Shown here: positions 45,003-55,900 of the stretch, in pieces | Numbering within the stretch: position 1 is the first letter of the stretch | How the letters are laid out: every line of letters starts with the position of its first letter | Source: Zopfochytrium polystomum | Lineage: Eukaryota; Chytridiomycota; Chytridiomycetes; Chytridiales; Chytridiaceae | Assembly (NCBI GenBank): GCA_025765615.1 | Contig: JAIVFJ010000187.1 | Span: forward strand, 1-64,000 | DNA: 64,000 bases | Direction of reading: 5' to 3' | Position numbers and translations under genes: made by a program | Notes under the pieces: model-generated | Seen by the model: only the letters and a program-made list of their open reading frames with translations | Database searches by the model: none | What the model was told of the DNA's origin: nothing

Positions 45003-46031
45003 TGATGATATCCCACCCAGGACTGGAGGGACTTGGTGTGTGTGGGGATGAAGAGAGAGAGAGAGAGAGAGAGAGGGCAGTGATGATGGAAAAGGGGGAT
45101 AAGTGAGAGGATGGGGAGAGGACAGAGGAGTGAGTGGGCAGAGATGGAAGAGAGAGCAAATGGAGGAAGAGAGATTGGCTTGTTTTGCACTGAATTCTGT
45201 CAAAGCAGCAAGGAGGGGGTTGGATTCCTTGTTTGATCTCTGTGAGAGGTTGCTGCTTTTATACTCCTGCAGGTTGGGAGCCATCAGAAAACAGAGGGAG
45301 CAGTGGGCTGCACAGAGCAGGCCACAGAAATGAGATAAAACAGGCTGAGCACCAACTCCCAGCCTGGGCTAAGTACCAGCCAGGGCTGAGTACCACCTTG
45401 GGCTGAGTACTTTGTCTGGGCTGAGTACCACCAGGAACCAATTTACAGCTTGTTTGAGAAACAGTTATTTGTAAATTGGTTTGGTTGTTTCCAAATCAGG
45501 AAGCTTGTTTGGGAAACAAGCTGCTGTTTTCCTTGTTTTTAGAAATCCAATGATTGGTGCAATCTCTGGTGAGCGCAGTTTTTATCTCACTTTTAGAAAT
45601 GCAGTGATTGGTGCAATCCCTGATTCCTAAATGCCTGTTGCATTGCTCAGATTGCACAGCACAGCAAGGAGGCTGGAATCCTGGATTAGGGAGCGGAATT
45701 CTGATGCAGAGAGCGGAATTCTGGAGCATGGGGCAGTGGTACACTGCTTCTGCATGCTTGCTGTGCTGTGTTACATGTGCAGAGTGCGTAGTTTGAGCGT
45801 TTTTGTGCATGTTCTAATTGCATTGTTCCTACCGGTAGGATGAACAAAGCTAGAACAACAGCTGCCTTTGCCTATCTCTTTTTATTGAGAACAGATTAGC
45901 CCTTCCGAGCGCCCCATTCAAGTATTGAATCTACTGAGCCCTTCAAACACCCCATCCAATGTGATTGGATGGAGTTCTCAAAGGGATCATCAGTAACGGG
46001 CGTAGTGTACCCCGTGGGTCAAATCTCAACA
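45003..46031 (-). mobile_element. LTR family 3, right inverted copy
   Basis: Reverse complement of 40926-41954 over its whole 1,029 bp length with very few differences (for example GATTTGACCC against GATTCGACCC). The flanks, GACAG and TGTTC, are not a target duplication. Confidence 0.9.
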
Positions 46032-46760
46032 TGTTCAATAACTTCAAAAGCTGTCTGCACATATACAAGGGTTTTGGGTGTGCTTGTCAAACAGAGTTGG
46101 CCTGAATGCGTACACTTTGCAGAGTTGTCAGATGGTGCCGACAGCTGGTGCGGTTCTGATGGAATTTCGCCTGAAGGTAAGAAGTTTGTGGTGGATTCCA
46201 AATTTTAAAGTGCTATGTTTGTTTTGTGGTTGTAGAGAAATAGAATCTACTTGCGATGGTTTTAACTTTAAGAAACTTTAGGGAAAATTAGTTCAGATTT
46301 TCTAAGATACCCTGCACACAAAAGAAACCACAAGAGAAAACTGCACAGGTGAGCCTTCTGCACGATGCTGGTCTGGGCTCCCCCCAGTACCCTATGAGGC
46401 GAGGCGACCACTCCTCCATACACAGCTTGCCCTCAACGCTTTCCCCTGCGTCTCACCTGGGCACATCAGGAGAATAAGTGTCTCCTGGTTGGTACTCCAT
46501 GCGGAATGGGCTCCCTGCTCAGGACTCCACCTCCTCTGACACAGGTCCAGGCCACACAAGCCTACAAGCTGGGACTTCGGTGTTTGTGGGCCTTCGGTTG
46601 ATTCCACATTGCCAGTCTGCCACATCGGTCCGGCCTTCCACAGTCATGCCTATAGTGCTCCCAGTAAGGCCCACTGGGGGTGACGTTAATTGCAGTAGCA
46701 TGGAATCCAACCCTTCGTGCCGTCACCTCCAACACCAGAGCTGTACACTGTTATCCGATT
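46032..46760 (-). pseudogene. diverged copia: intron-like core and start of RT region
   Basis: Read on the minus strand, 46760-46330 aligns with the 551 bp intron-like sequence of copies A and B (shared AGCGAAAGTGAATCGGATAA, GCAATTAACG, CAGTGGGCCTTAC, GGGAGCCCATTCCG, GCATCGTGCAGAAGGCTCAC), with many substitutions elsewhere. It is followed by a pyrimidine-rich tract ending TTTTGTGTGCAG. Beyond this a degraded coding part has THSGQLCLTS, matching HTRSGHLYLTS near the RT exon start of copy B, before LTR family 3 cuts it at 46031. Confidence 0.7.
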
Positions 46761-48033
46761 CACTTTCGCTGTGGATTACCATGTGGTTGATACTTTTTAC
46801 CAATTCCAGTTTGACTTCTTCCAATTCTGACTGCTGAAGTTGAATGCTGACCGAATGGAGGAAGTTGTTGTTTTCTGGAGTGACTCTGCTGTGGGGAATG
46901 GTTGATGCTTTGTCTGACTTTGTTGAGGCTGCAGAAAACTGAAAGCAATTCCAATTCAACTTGTTCAACTGGCAAAATTCAGGTTCAAAGATGGTTCAAG
47001 GTGACTGGTGACTGACGGAATGGAGCAAAGTGGTGATGTTGGTGTTGTTTTCTGAAGCTGATCTGCGGTAATGAATGGTTGAGGATTTTCCTGAATTTTG
47101 CTGAAACTGCTGCATATTGAATAGTTTGATGATGTGGTAATTGTGACTGTTTGACTATGAGGTGGTTGATTTTTGTTTTTGTTGGTCTAGAGCGGAGAAT
47201 AAAGATAGAGACAAAGTTAGTGGTAGAAAGCATTAGTGAGAGTTAGTATATCCAGATGTTTCCACAGAGCTTGAGTTGCTTGATGATGATTTGCCTTTAG
47301 TCTCCAACTGATGTTGTGGAATTTATGCTGGTAGAAGAGTGTTAGTGCAAGCAAAGGGAACAAAGACTTAGCCTGATGTCTTCTACTCTGCCTCATTAAA
47401 GAATCAGCAGAATGTTTTTGTCAAGTCTAACATCCAAGCCAAAATCACAAAGCTTCTGGTCAGATTACAAAAGTTGAGGGCAATCTCTGACGCTTCCAGA
47501 TCCTGGTTATGCTGCATGAATGAATGAGGCATTCAAAGAACATAGCTGTTCTGGAGTGACTCTATTAAGAGCAGTTTGAAATCTAGAGTCAGTTAGATTT
47601 GGTTCAGCTAAGGAAGAATCTTTGATGAGAATGGAACTTCAGTAATCTTGCAAGGTTGAGCTTGTTTATAGTTTGCTCTGAAAAAGTGTTAGTGTTGAGT
47701 GTCCAATAAAGATAAACGTTGATACTCCTCGGAATGAGGCAAAAGTTATTTCAAGGAACATTGTGTTTTGTCACAGAAGTTGGTTAGGATAATTCATCAG
47801 GGTGATACAATCAAGGTGAGGATTCAGGTATGGCTGTGGAATTTCCTGTGATGTGGGACCTGGTGTAGTGTGTTAGTGTGTCTGTGTATAAAAGCTGAAG
47901 CAGTCAATATGTGTGAGTTGAGGTCCCTAGCCAGGGTCAAGTAAGCCCAGCAATAATAGTGTATTCCATAGTTTGACTCCTGAGTCCAGTTTCATTTGGC
48001 TAAAATGGATAGAGCGTTTTCCCAAGCCAGCTT
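46761..48033. other. unassigned AT-rich sequence with imperfect tandem duplication
   Basis: Two diverged copies of a segment of roughly 130-170 bp occur at about 46855-46980 and 47015-47150 (shared GGAATGGTTGA and TTTTCTG words). A TATA-like TGTATAAAAGC lies near 47885 and may belong to an unidentified LTR that truncates copia copy A at 48034. No gene is supported. Confidence 0.35.
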
Positions 48034-50401
48034 GCTTTTAACCGTTTCTGTGCATCACGTGGCATCCGCGTTGAAGTTAGTCCACCTCATACACCTGAGC
48101 TGAATGGGAAAGCAGAGCGAGCAGTTCGAACAGTCATGGATGTCACACGATCTCTTCTAAGACATGCTGGTTCACCATGGTCATGGTGGGGATACGCGAT
48201 TCGACATGCAGTAGATATCATCAATACACTTCCTGTCCTCAGCCGTGGATTACTATCTCCAGTTGAAACGCTTCTTGGATTCCCTCCATGCATCAGTCAA
48301 TTCAGAGTTTTTGGCTCAGGATGTTTGTATCATATCACAGCAAAGGAACGTGGACAAACACATCAGTTTAAAAAGCTTGCAGAACGCGCCCGACCAGCAA
48401 TTTACATTGGAAACATTGGTCGTTCCATTGCTCGCTTGATTGACATCAGCACGGGTAGAGTAATCACTCATCGATTGGATGACCTTGTGGTTGCAGAAGA
48501 CAGTTTCCCTCGCCTCAGCACCTCAGCAGCAGAGGATATTACTCAGGACCTCGTTCATCAGCTAACACCACTCCTCAGCAAAGATGAACTTACATCAACT
48601 GAACAAAACATCACCAACCTCCTTCGTGAAGCCAATGTTCGCGTGGATCCATTCCCAGAACCAAGACCAGCAGCGGTAGCTGAACGACAACCTTCCACAG
48701 AACTAGCACCAAACGAACATGAAGTGATCCAGGTACGGCAGCGAAAGTGAATCGGATAACGATGTACAGCACGAAGTGTTGGAGGTGGCGGCACGACGGG
48801 ATGGACTCCGTGTTACCGCAATTAACGCCACCTCCAGTGGGCCTTACCTACGAGCACTAAAGCTGGGGGACCAATCGGATGAGTGAGGGCGGCGACCGGC
48901 TCTGTGACTGCAGGCGCACTCTCGGCTGGGAGTGACGTGGGTGGCGCAACCGAAGGCCCTGGGCCATACCGACCCTGCGGGAGCTAGTGTGGCGTGGACC
49001 CAAGTCAGAAGGGATGGATGCCTGTTTGGGGAGCCCATTCCGTAAGGAACACCACCAGGGGAGATAGGTCCCTTGGCGCCTGACGTTACGCATGGGGGAA
49101 AATGCGGAAGGCGGGCTGTGGAGAGAGGAAGAGAAGGCTCTCTGGCACGGGGTGTCCCGAGCCGCATCGTGCAGAAGGCTCACCTGCCAATGATTTTTCT
49201 AACCTGCCAATGATTTTTCTATTTCCTTTTTCTGCATCCTAATACTCACAAACACCTCTGTAACTTTACTAACACCACCAAAGCATACCCCTGATGACAA
49301 AACAATTGCTGAAACACCAGCTAGAGACCTACCACGTCAAGCGCCACCACCAGAACCACCACCACCAGAGCCTCCACCTACACATGTGCGCAAATCACCA
49401 TGCAGCCCTACGCGCAGCCCATCTCCAAAACATACTCGATCCAGACATCTATATTTAACCAGTGTCAAATGTCCAGACCCGGTAACACGCACTGAGGCCA
49501 TGAGTGGAAAGTGGTCCAAAGAGTGGATTGCAGCAGAGCAAACAGAGATTGACGCTCTCAGAATGCTTGCAGCCTTCGAAGTCGTTGATCGACCCAAGAA
49601 TGTCAATGTCGTGCAGAACAAATGGGTTTACAAGGTCAAGCTTCGACCAGACGGCAGCATTGAGCGCTTTCGCGCACGACTAGTGGCGAAGGGCTTTACA
49701 CAGCGTCGTGGCGTTGATTTCTGGAACACTCACTCTCCTGTTGTTCGCATCAATAGTCTACGATGGCTCCTTGCTATGACAGCCTCAAACGGTTGGGACA
49801 CAGCCATGGTCGATATTAGCAATGCCTACCTCAACAGCAAACTTGATGTCCCCATCTACATGGAGCAACCAGATGGCTACCGTTCGGATGGCAAGGTCTG
49901 GCTTTTGCACAAAGCTGTCAACGGTATCAAGCAAGCGGGGCGTTGTTGGTACCAGGAACTCATTGGTCGTCTCAAGTCTGCCAGCTACCAACAAAGCGCA
50001 GCAGATCCGTGCATCCTCTTCAAGCGCACAAAGGAACGTATTATTTTCATTGCTATCTATGTTGATGATATTTGTTTCTTTGGGCACACAGAGGAAATCA
50101 CCTCTGCCATCACTTTGCTAAAATCCTTCTACAAGCTCCGCGAACTAGGTCATATCAAGACCGTACTGAATATGGAAGTTCATCGAACACCAACTGGCAT
50201 CTACTTGCATCAACGAGCTTACACCAAAGAGTTACTCCAACGCCATGCAGACCTAGTCAATGGAAAGAAGGCAGCAGTAACTGCTCTCCCTAGTCCTCTC
50301 ACTCTTCAACCTCGAGAAAATGATGAACAGCAGCAGTCTCATATCTTGGCGCCTGCAGCAAGGACCCAAGCAAACACCACTTGCAGATCCTCATTCGAGT
50401 C
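48034..50401 (+). pseudogene. copia copy A, 5'-truncated pol, part 1
   Basis: Starts inside integrase at the second catalytic region (after the position equal to 53923 of copy B). It carries the last catalytic glutamate region (ELNGKAERAVRT), the intron-like segment 48733-49283 and the RT exon from 49284 with YVDD. At about 50328 it has a 79 bp deletion relative to copy B, which breaks the frame. It is interrupted at 50401 by copy B (target GAGTC) and resumes at 57427. Confidence 0.92.
48733..49283 (+). other. intron-like segment in copy A pol
   Basis: The equivalent of 54622-55172 in copy B, with only scattered substitutions (for example AAAGCTGGGG against AAAGCCGGGG). It has the same GTACGG start, TACTAAC and AAAG end. 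Confidence 0.75.
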
Positions 50402-50647
50402 TGTTAGATTTTGGGTTTTTGCAGTAAGCAGTGTGCAGGAGCAACACCTCACACTGTGGTGCATGGGAGCACCAACTGTGATGAGGATTTGGTGCATTTT
50501 TTGTCACCTGGTCTTTGTCACAATTTTGTATAAAGCCAAACAGCATACATTGTGCAACAGTCTCCCATCTCAGCTTCACCATCATAAGAGAGTAGTCCAC
50601 CAGAGTAGTTCACCACCATCCACAAACAGCAGCAGTCATTTCTTTCA
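50402..50647 (+). repeat. 5' LTR of copia copy B
   Basis: TGTTAGATTTTGGG to TCATTTCTTTCA. A TATA box, TTTTGTATAAAGCC, lies at about 50526-50535. Confidence 0.96.
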
Positions 50648-51537
50648 TACAAAATTGTGACCCATCCCAATCATCTGGAGTATAAACAACAAGCAGAATC
50701 GAGGAAGAACGTGCAGAACGCAGCAACACACTTGAAAAACGAGTAAACAAACAGTGCCACTCACCACCACACATCACCAGCATCACTACCTGCAGAACCA
50801 ACACCTTCAGTTTTTGTACCCCCACCATTTCACCACGTCCACACCACTTTTAACACTGGGGAAGACGTTTTGACGATCGTTTTTCGCTGCAGCAGCGTTG
50901 CAGAGCGTGTAACAGCACTCATCCACAACATCAGCCACCTGATAACGCCGAATTTCGAGAGTTTACGTTTGCAACTTCTTTCAATTGCTTCAGGAATCGC
51001 TTACCACCACAGGAAAGAGCTACTTCCACTCTATCTATCCACCAAATATCGTGATCTTCGACTGGTTCCTTGCAGAATAACAGCTGTCCGCGTTTTTACT
51101 GTTCAATTAGCACTCAACTCGTCGAAATTGCTGTATTAGAGCTTCCCACCAACACAACTCAGCCAAAACCCGACCAAATCACTTAAAACCAATTTCTCTG
51201 CACTCAGCAACTACTGATCTACGTGGGGCAACTCAGTGATTCTCCAATTTCGTCGTTGGCCTCGTGGGTTATTGAGTTACAAGCTGCATCTGCATTTTGG
51301 CCCATCTAGTCACTCAATTTCGCTCCACAAACGTGACAAGTCTGTTTTTCTCAACACCAACTCGTTACACACATCACCTATCCACCTATCCACACCCATA
51401 CCTTGACCATCAAGTGTCGTGTCACGCTTGTTGAGTCTGCTACTATTCCCTACGAAGGGTTATCACTAAATCAGGGAAATCACTGCCTTTCAAATTTCTA
51501 TTCTCCTGCAAAGCTCTCACACATTTTCCTCACAAGC
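50648..51537 (+). other. copia copy B 5' untranslated leader
   Basis: About 890 bp between the LTR and the gag ATG, conserved in copies C and D. It carries short frames (for example 50870-51139, 89 codons) that are preserved in all three copies with few changes. No tRNA primer-binding site with a clear TGG start is seen right after the LTR. Confidence 0.6.
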
Positions 51538-52957
51538 ATGAGCGAGCGTGATCAAATCAAGTATGCTTCCCGTGCATTCCCCATCCTCAAAGGCGCAGCA
51601 AATTTTGGAGATTGGCTGGACGACCTAATTTCAGAACTATCCAACAAAAGCAATGGTCTCCGCCACTGTGTTGACCCAGACCGAATTAATGTATTACGCA
51701 ATGATCAAGTGGACCCCAATGATCCTAATGTCGGCCCAACATGCAGAGTACGCAGGGGGCCCAACCATGGCGAGCATTATGCATTTGCACGAGACGGGCG
51801 TGAGCCGGTCAAATGGTTCCCAGGGACAGAAGACCAGAACGCATACTGTATCCTTCTCATTCGACGACATGTTGAACCAGAGCTTCTACCACAGTTCCCC
51901 CGACGAGGGCAGATATTTGCCTACACACTGCTTGGAGAAATTGCGATTGCATGTCGAACAACAGATCAAGGATTAGCAAAGGAAATTATTGATGATTTCG
52001 AACGTATAAAAATGGAACCTGCAGAATCATCCGAGTCATTTGCAATGCGCTTCATTACAGCTTACCACAAAGTAGAAAGCTTTGCAGAAAGTTCATCAGT
52101 GGAAATCCGCAGTCGCATCACACCATTTTCCAAAGTTGTGCGAGTCTTCGTATCTGCCCTGAACAACACGCTAATCGATATGGGTGTTGCCAATACGTTC
52201 ATGTTTGCAGGGAATCCTATCACTTCTGTTTCATCATTGACTAAACTAATCACCTTATTTAAATCTACCGCCCGCCAAAATACATATGATGAGAGGCGGG
52301 ATCGACTTGCAGCACAACAGGAGCGGGACCTGACAACAGCCATTCCAGAAGTCACTACACCAACAGCAAATGTAATTATTCGGCCAAAAGTACACTATAA
52401 TCAACTCCGTGGTCGTGGCAGTTATCATAAACCTCAGCAGTACCAGCCGTATCCTAATATCCGCCCAACAACCTTGCAGTACCAAAACCCTCAGTCCCAA
52501 CAGTACACACCGCGCCCATATGGTGGTTTTGGCCGAGGCCGAGGAACATGGCGAGGACTAAGTTCACGTGGAACAGCAACAGGTGGTACCGCAATGGGAC
52601 GCGGCTCTGGGGGGAGTTGGTACCCTGCACAGCAACAGTCTTTTGGAGTCCAATGTCATGCATGTGGAGGCTATGGTCATGTTGCTCGACAGTGTGCCAA
52701 CACATTTCTTCAGCAATTGCAGCAACAGCAACAGAATCGACCACCAGCAAATCCAAATGCGCTCTTACTCCAGCAACCAAACCCTCCACAACAGCAGATA
52801 CCTGAAAACCAAGCACTTCTGCTACAGAACTGGTGATTGGGATGACCAGCAAAGTGAGCAGTATGCTGCAGAACAGCAATTGTGGATGGAAACGCAACTC
52901 CAATCAGAGACTGAACTAGATGAAAGTCAACAGGATTTTTGGATGGCCCGGGAGTAA
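51538..52957 (+). CDS. copia copy B gag (one-base insertion near the end)
   Basis: The ATG at 51538 (MSERDQIKYASRAFPILKG) was chosen over the upstream open frame because the leader is non-coding in all copies. The capsid part is followed by a Gly/Arg-rich segment (FGRGRGTWRG) and one zinc knuckle CHACGGYGHVARQC, then a Gln-rich tail. The frame stops at 52836 because of an extra C at 52830, compared with copy D and the minus-strand copy. Without it gag would end at the TAA at 52955-52957. Gag packages the RNA in virus-like particles. The insertion removes the tail and the normal overlap with pol. Confidence 0.92.
52936..52940 (+). promoter_or_regulatory. probable -1 frameshift site between gag and pol
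   Basis: A T5 run in GGATTTTTGG. Gag reads GAT TTT TGG and stops five codons later; pol is open in the -1 frame (TTT TTG GAT GGC). The arrangement is identical in copy D (63601-63605) and in the minus-strand copy. A slip of the P-site tRNA from TTT to the overlapping TTT would join them. Confidence 0.65.
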
Positions 52958-55900
52958 TCCGGGCATTTGCAGTTAACGTCCCTTCCCTTCCAATTTCTTT
53001 TCCTGTACTCATCGACAACGGTTGCAATGTCACAACGCTTCGAGATTTCTCTCTCTTCATTCCCTATAGTTATACTCAGCAGAAATCTAGCATGCGTATC
53101 GCCAAAGAAGGACCTATTCTTACTTGTGAAGGATACGGCACAGCTCTCATACCACTCGCCAACAACATCACACTTATAATTGAAGGTGCCCAATATGCTC
53201 CAGAATGTCCTGTCAACTTGGTCGCTGATCGGGACCTACAACTATGTGGCTTCTTCCATCTTGCACGAGACCTTCAACCTGGTACTATTTATCGTAGCAG
53301 TCCTGAGGAAGGAGATCCAGCCGTCCTTCAAATGATTCTTAGACATGGTCTCCAATGGTTCCCAACAGCAGCAAACCCCAACTTCAACTACAGCAAACAA
53401 TTTATTGCACACTGCGCCAGTAAATTTTACAACCTCTTCAGCTCTGCAGAACCAGTTGATACACTCAGTATACGCACAGCCTTTCTCAACAGCAAAGCTC
53501 CAAACACTCAGCGCATGCATGAACGCCTCGGCCATATCCCTTATGCAAGACTACGAGCAATGAAGGAGCGCCGTACATGTGCTGACTTTCCTGACATTAA
53601 GCTGGACTTACTTGAAGAACCGTGTAAGGCCTGCATTATTGCCAAACAGACTCGTGCTGCTATTCCACATACAGATCCTCCAGATAAACTACCAGGCGAA
53701 TATTTAGCCTTTGATCTAGTGGAAGTCAAACCAAAGTTTCGAGGACAATATGGCTTTGCTCTCATTGCCATTGACTATGCAAGTAATTATCTCTGGTCGA
53801 CGAACCTTCGGAGAAAGTCAGAAGCACTACCAGAGGCCATTAAGATCATCCAACAATTGGAGACAGTTAGGGATGTTCGTGTAAAGGGCGTCCGCTTTGA
53901 TGGTGGGGAACTGAATTCACTCGCTTTTAACCGTTTCTGTGCATCACGTGGCATCCGCGTTGAAGTCAGTCCACCTTATACACCTGAGCTGAATGGGAAA
54001 GCAGAGCGAGCAGTTCGAACAGTCATGGATGTCACACGATCTCTTCTAAGACATGCAGGTTCACCGTGGTCATGGTGGGGATACGCGATTCGACATGCAG
54101 TAGATATCATCAATACACTTCCTGTCCTCAGCCGTGGATTACTATCTCCAGTCGAAACGCTTCTTGGATTCCCTCCATGCATCAGTCAATTCAGAGTTTT
54201 TGGCTCAGGATGTTTGTATCATATCACAGCAAAGGAACGTGGACAAACACATCAGTTTAAAAAGCTTGCAGAACGCGCCCGACCAGCAATTTACATTGGA
54301 AACATTGGTCGTTCCATTGCTCGCTTGATTGACATCAGCACGGGTAGAGTAATCACTCATCGATTGGATGACCTTGTGGTTGCAGAAGACAGTTTCCCTC
54401 GCCTCAGCACCTCAGCAGCAGAGGATATTGCTCAGGACCTCGTTCATCAGCTAACACCACTCCTCAGCAAAGATGAACTTACATCAACTGAACAAAACAT
54501 CACCAACCTCCTTCGTGAAGCCAATGTTCGCGTGGATCAATTCCCAGAACCAAGACCAGCAGCGGTAGCTGAACGACAACCTTCCACAGAACTAGCACCA
54601 AACGAACATGAAGTGATCCAGGTACGGCAGCGAAAGTGAATCGGATAACGATGTACAGCACGAAGTGTTGGAGGTGGCGGCACGACGGGATGGACTCCGT
54701 GTTACCGCAATTAACGCCACCTCCAGTGGGCCTTACCTACGAGCACTAAAGCCGGGGGACCAATCGGATGAGTGAGGGCGGCGACCGGCTCTGTGACTGC
54801 AGGCGCACTCTCGGCTGGGAGTGACGTGGGTGGCGCAACCGAAGGCCCTGGGCCATACCGACCCTGCGGGAGCTAGTGTGGCGTGGACCCAAGTCAGAAG
54901 GGATGGATGCCTGTTTGGGGAGCCCATTCCGTAAGGAACACCACCAGGGGAGATAGGTCCCTTGGCGCCTGACGTTACGCATGGGGGAAAGTGCGGAAGG
55001 CGGGCTGTGGAGAGAGGAAGAGAAGGCTCTCTGGCACGGGGTGTCCCGAGCCGCATCGTGCAGAAGGCTCACCTGCCAATGATTTTTCTAACCTGCCAAT
55101 GATTTTTCTATTTCCTTTTTCTGCATCCTAATACTCACAAACACCTCTGTAACTTTACTAACACCACCAAAGCATACCCCTGATGACAAAACAATTGCTG
55201 AAACACCAGCTAGAGACCTACCACGTCAAGCGCCACCACCAGAACCACCACCACCAGAGCCTCCACCTACACATGTGCGCAAATCACCATGCAGCCCTAC
55301 GCGCAGCCCATCTCCAAAACATACTCGATCCGGACATCTATATTTAACCAGTGTCAAATGTCCAGACCCGGTAACACGCACTGAGGCCATGAGTGGAAAG
55401 TGGTCCAAAGAGTGGATTGCAGCAGAGCAAACAGAGATTGACGCTCTCAGAATGCTTGCAGCCTTCGAAGTCGTTGATCGACCCAAGAATGTCAATGTCG
55501 TACAGAACAAATGGGTTTACAAGGTCAAGCTTCGACCAGACGGCAGCATTGAGCGCTTTCGCGCACGACTAGTGGCGAAGGGCTTTACACAGCGTCGTGG
55601 CGTTGATTTCTGGAACACTCACTCTCCTGTTGTTCGCATCAATAGTCTACGATGGCTCCTTGCTATGACAGCCTCAAACGGTTGGGACACAGCCATGGTC
55701 GATATTAGCAATGCCTACCTCAACAGCAAACTTGATGTCCCCATCTACATGGAGCAACCAGATGGCTACCGTTCGGATGGCAAGGTCTGGCTTTTGCACA
55801 AAGCTGTCAACGGTATCAAGCAAGCGGGGCGTTGTTGGTACCAGGAACTCATTGGTCGTCTCAAATCTGCCGACTACCAACAAAGCGCAGCAGATCCGTG

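Noticed and set aside
54733..55072. Antisense open frames of 107-108 codons within the pol intron
   Set aside because: They overlap in two frames and are expected in GC-rich DNA; similarity to the diverged copy follows from nucleotide conservation.
54622..55172. Group I or group II self-splicing intron
   Set aside because: No group I core pairing motifs and no group II domain V sequence; spliceosomal signals, including TACTAAC, fit better.
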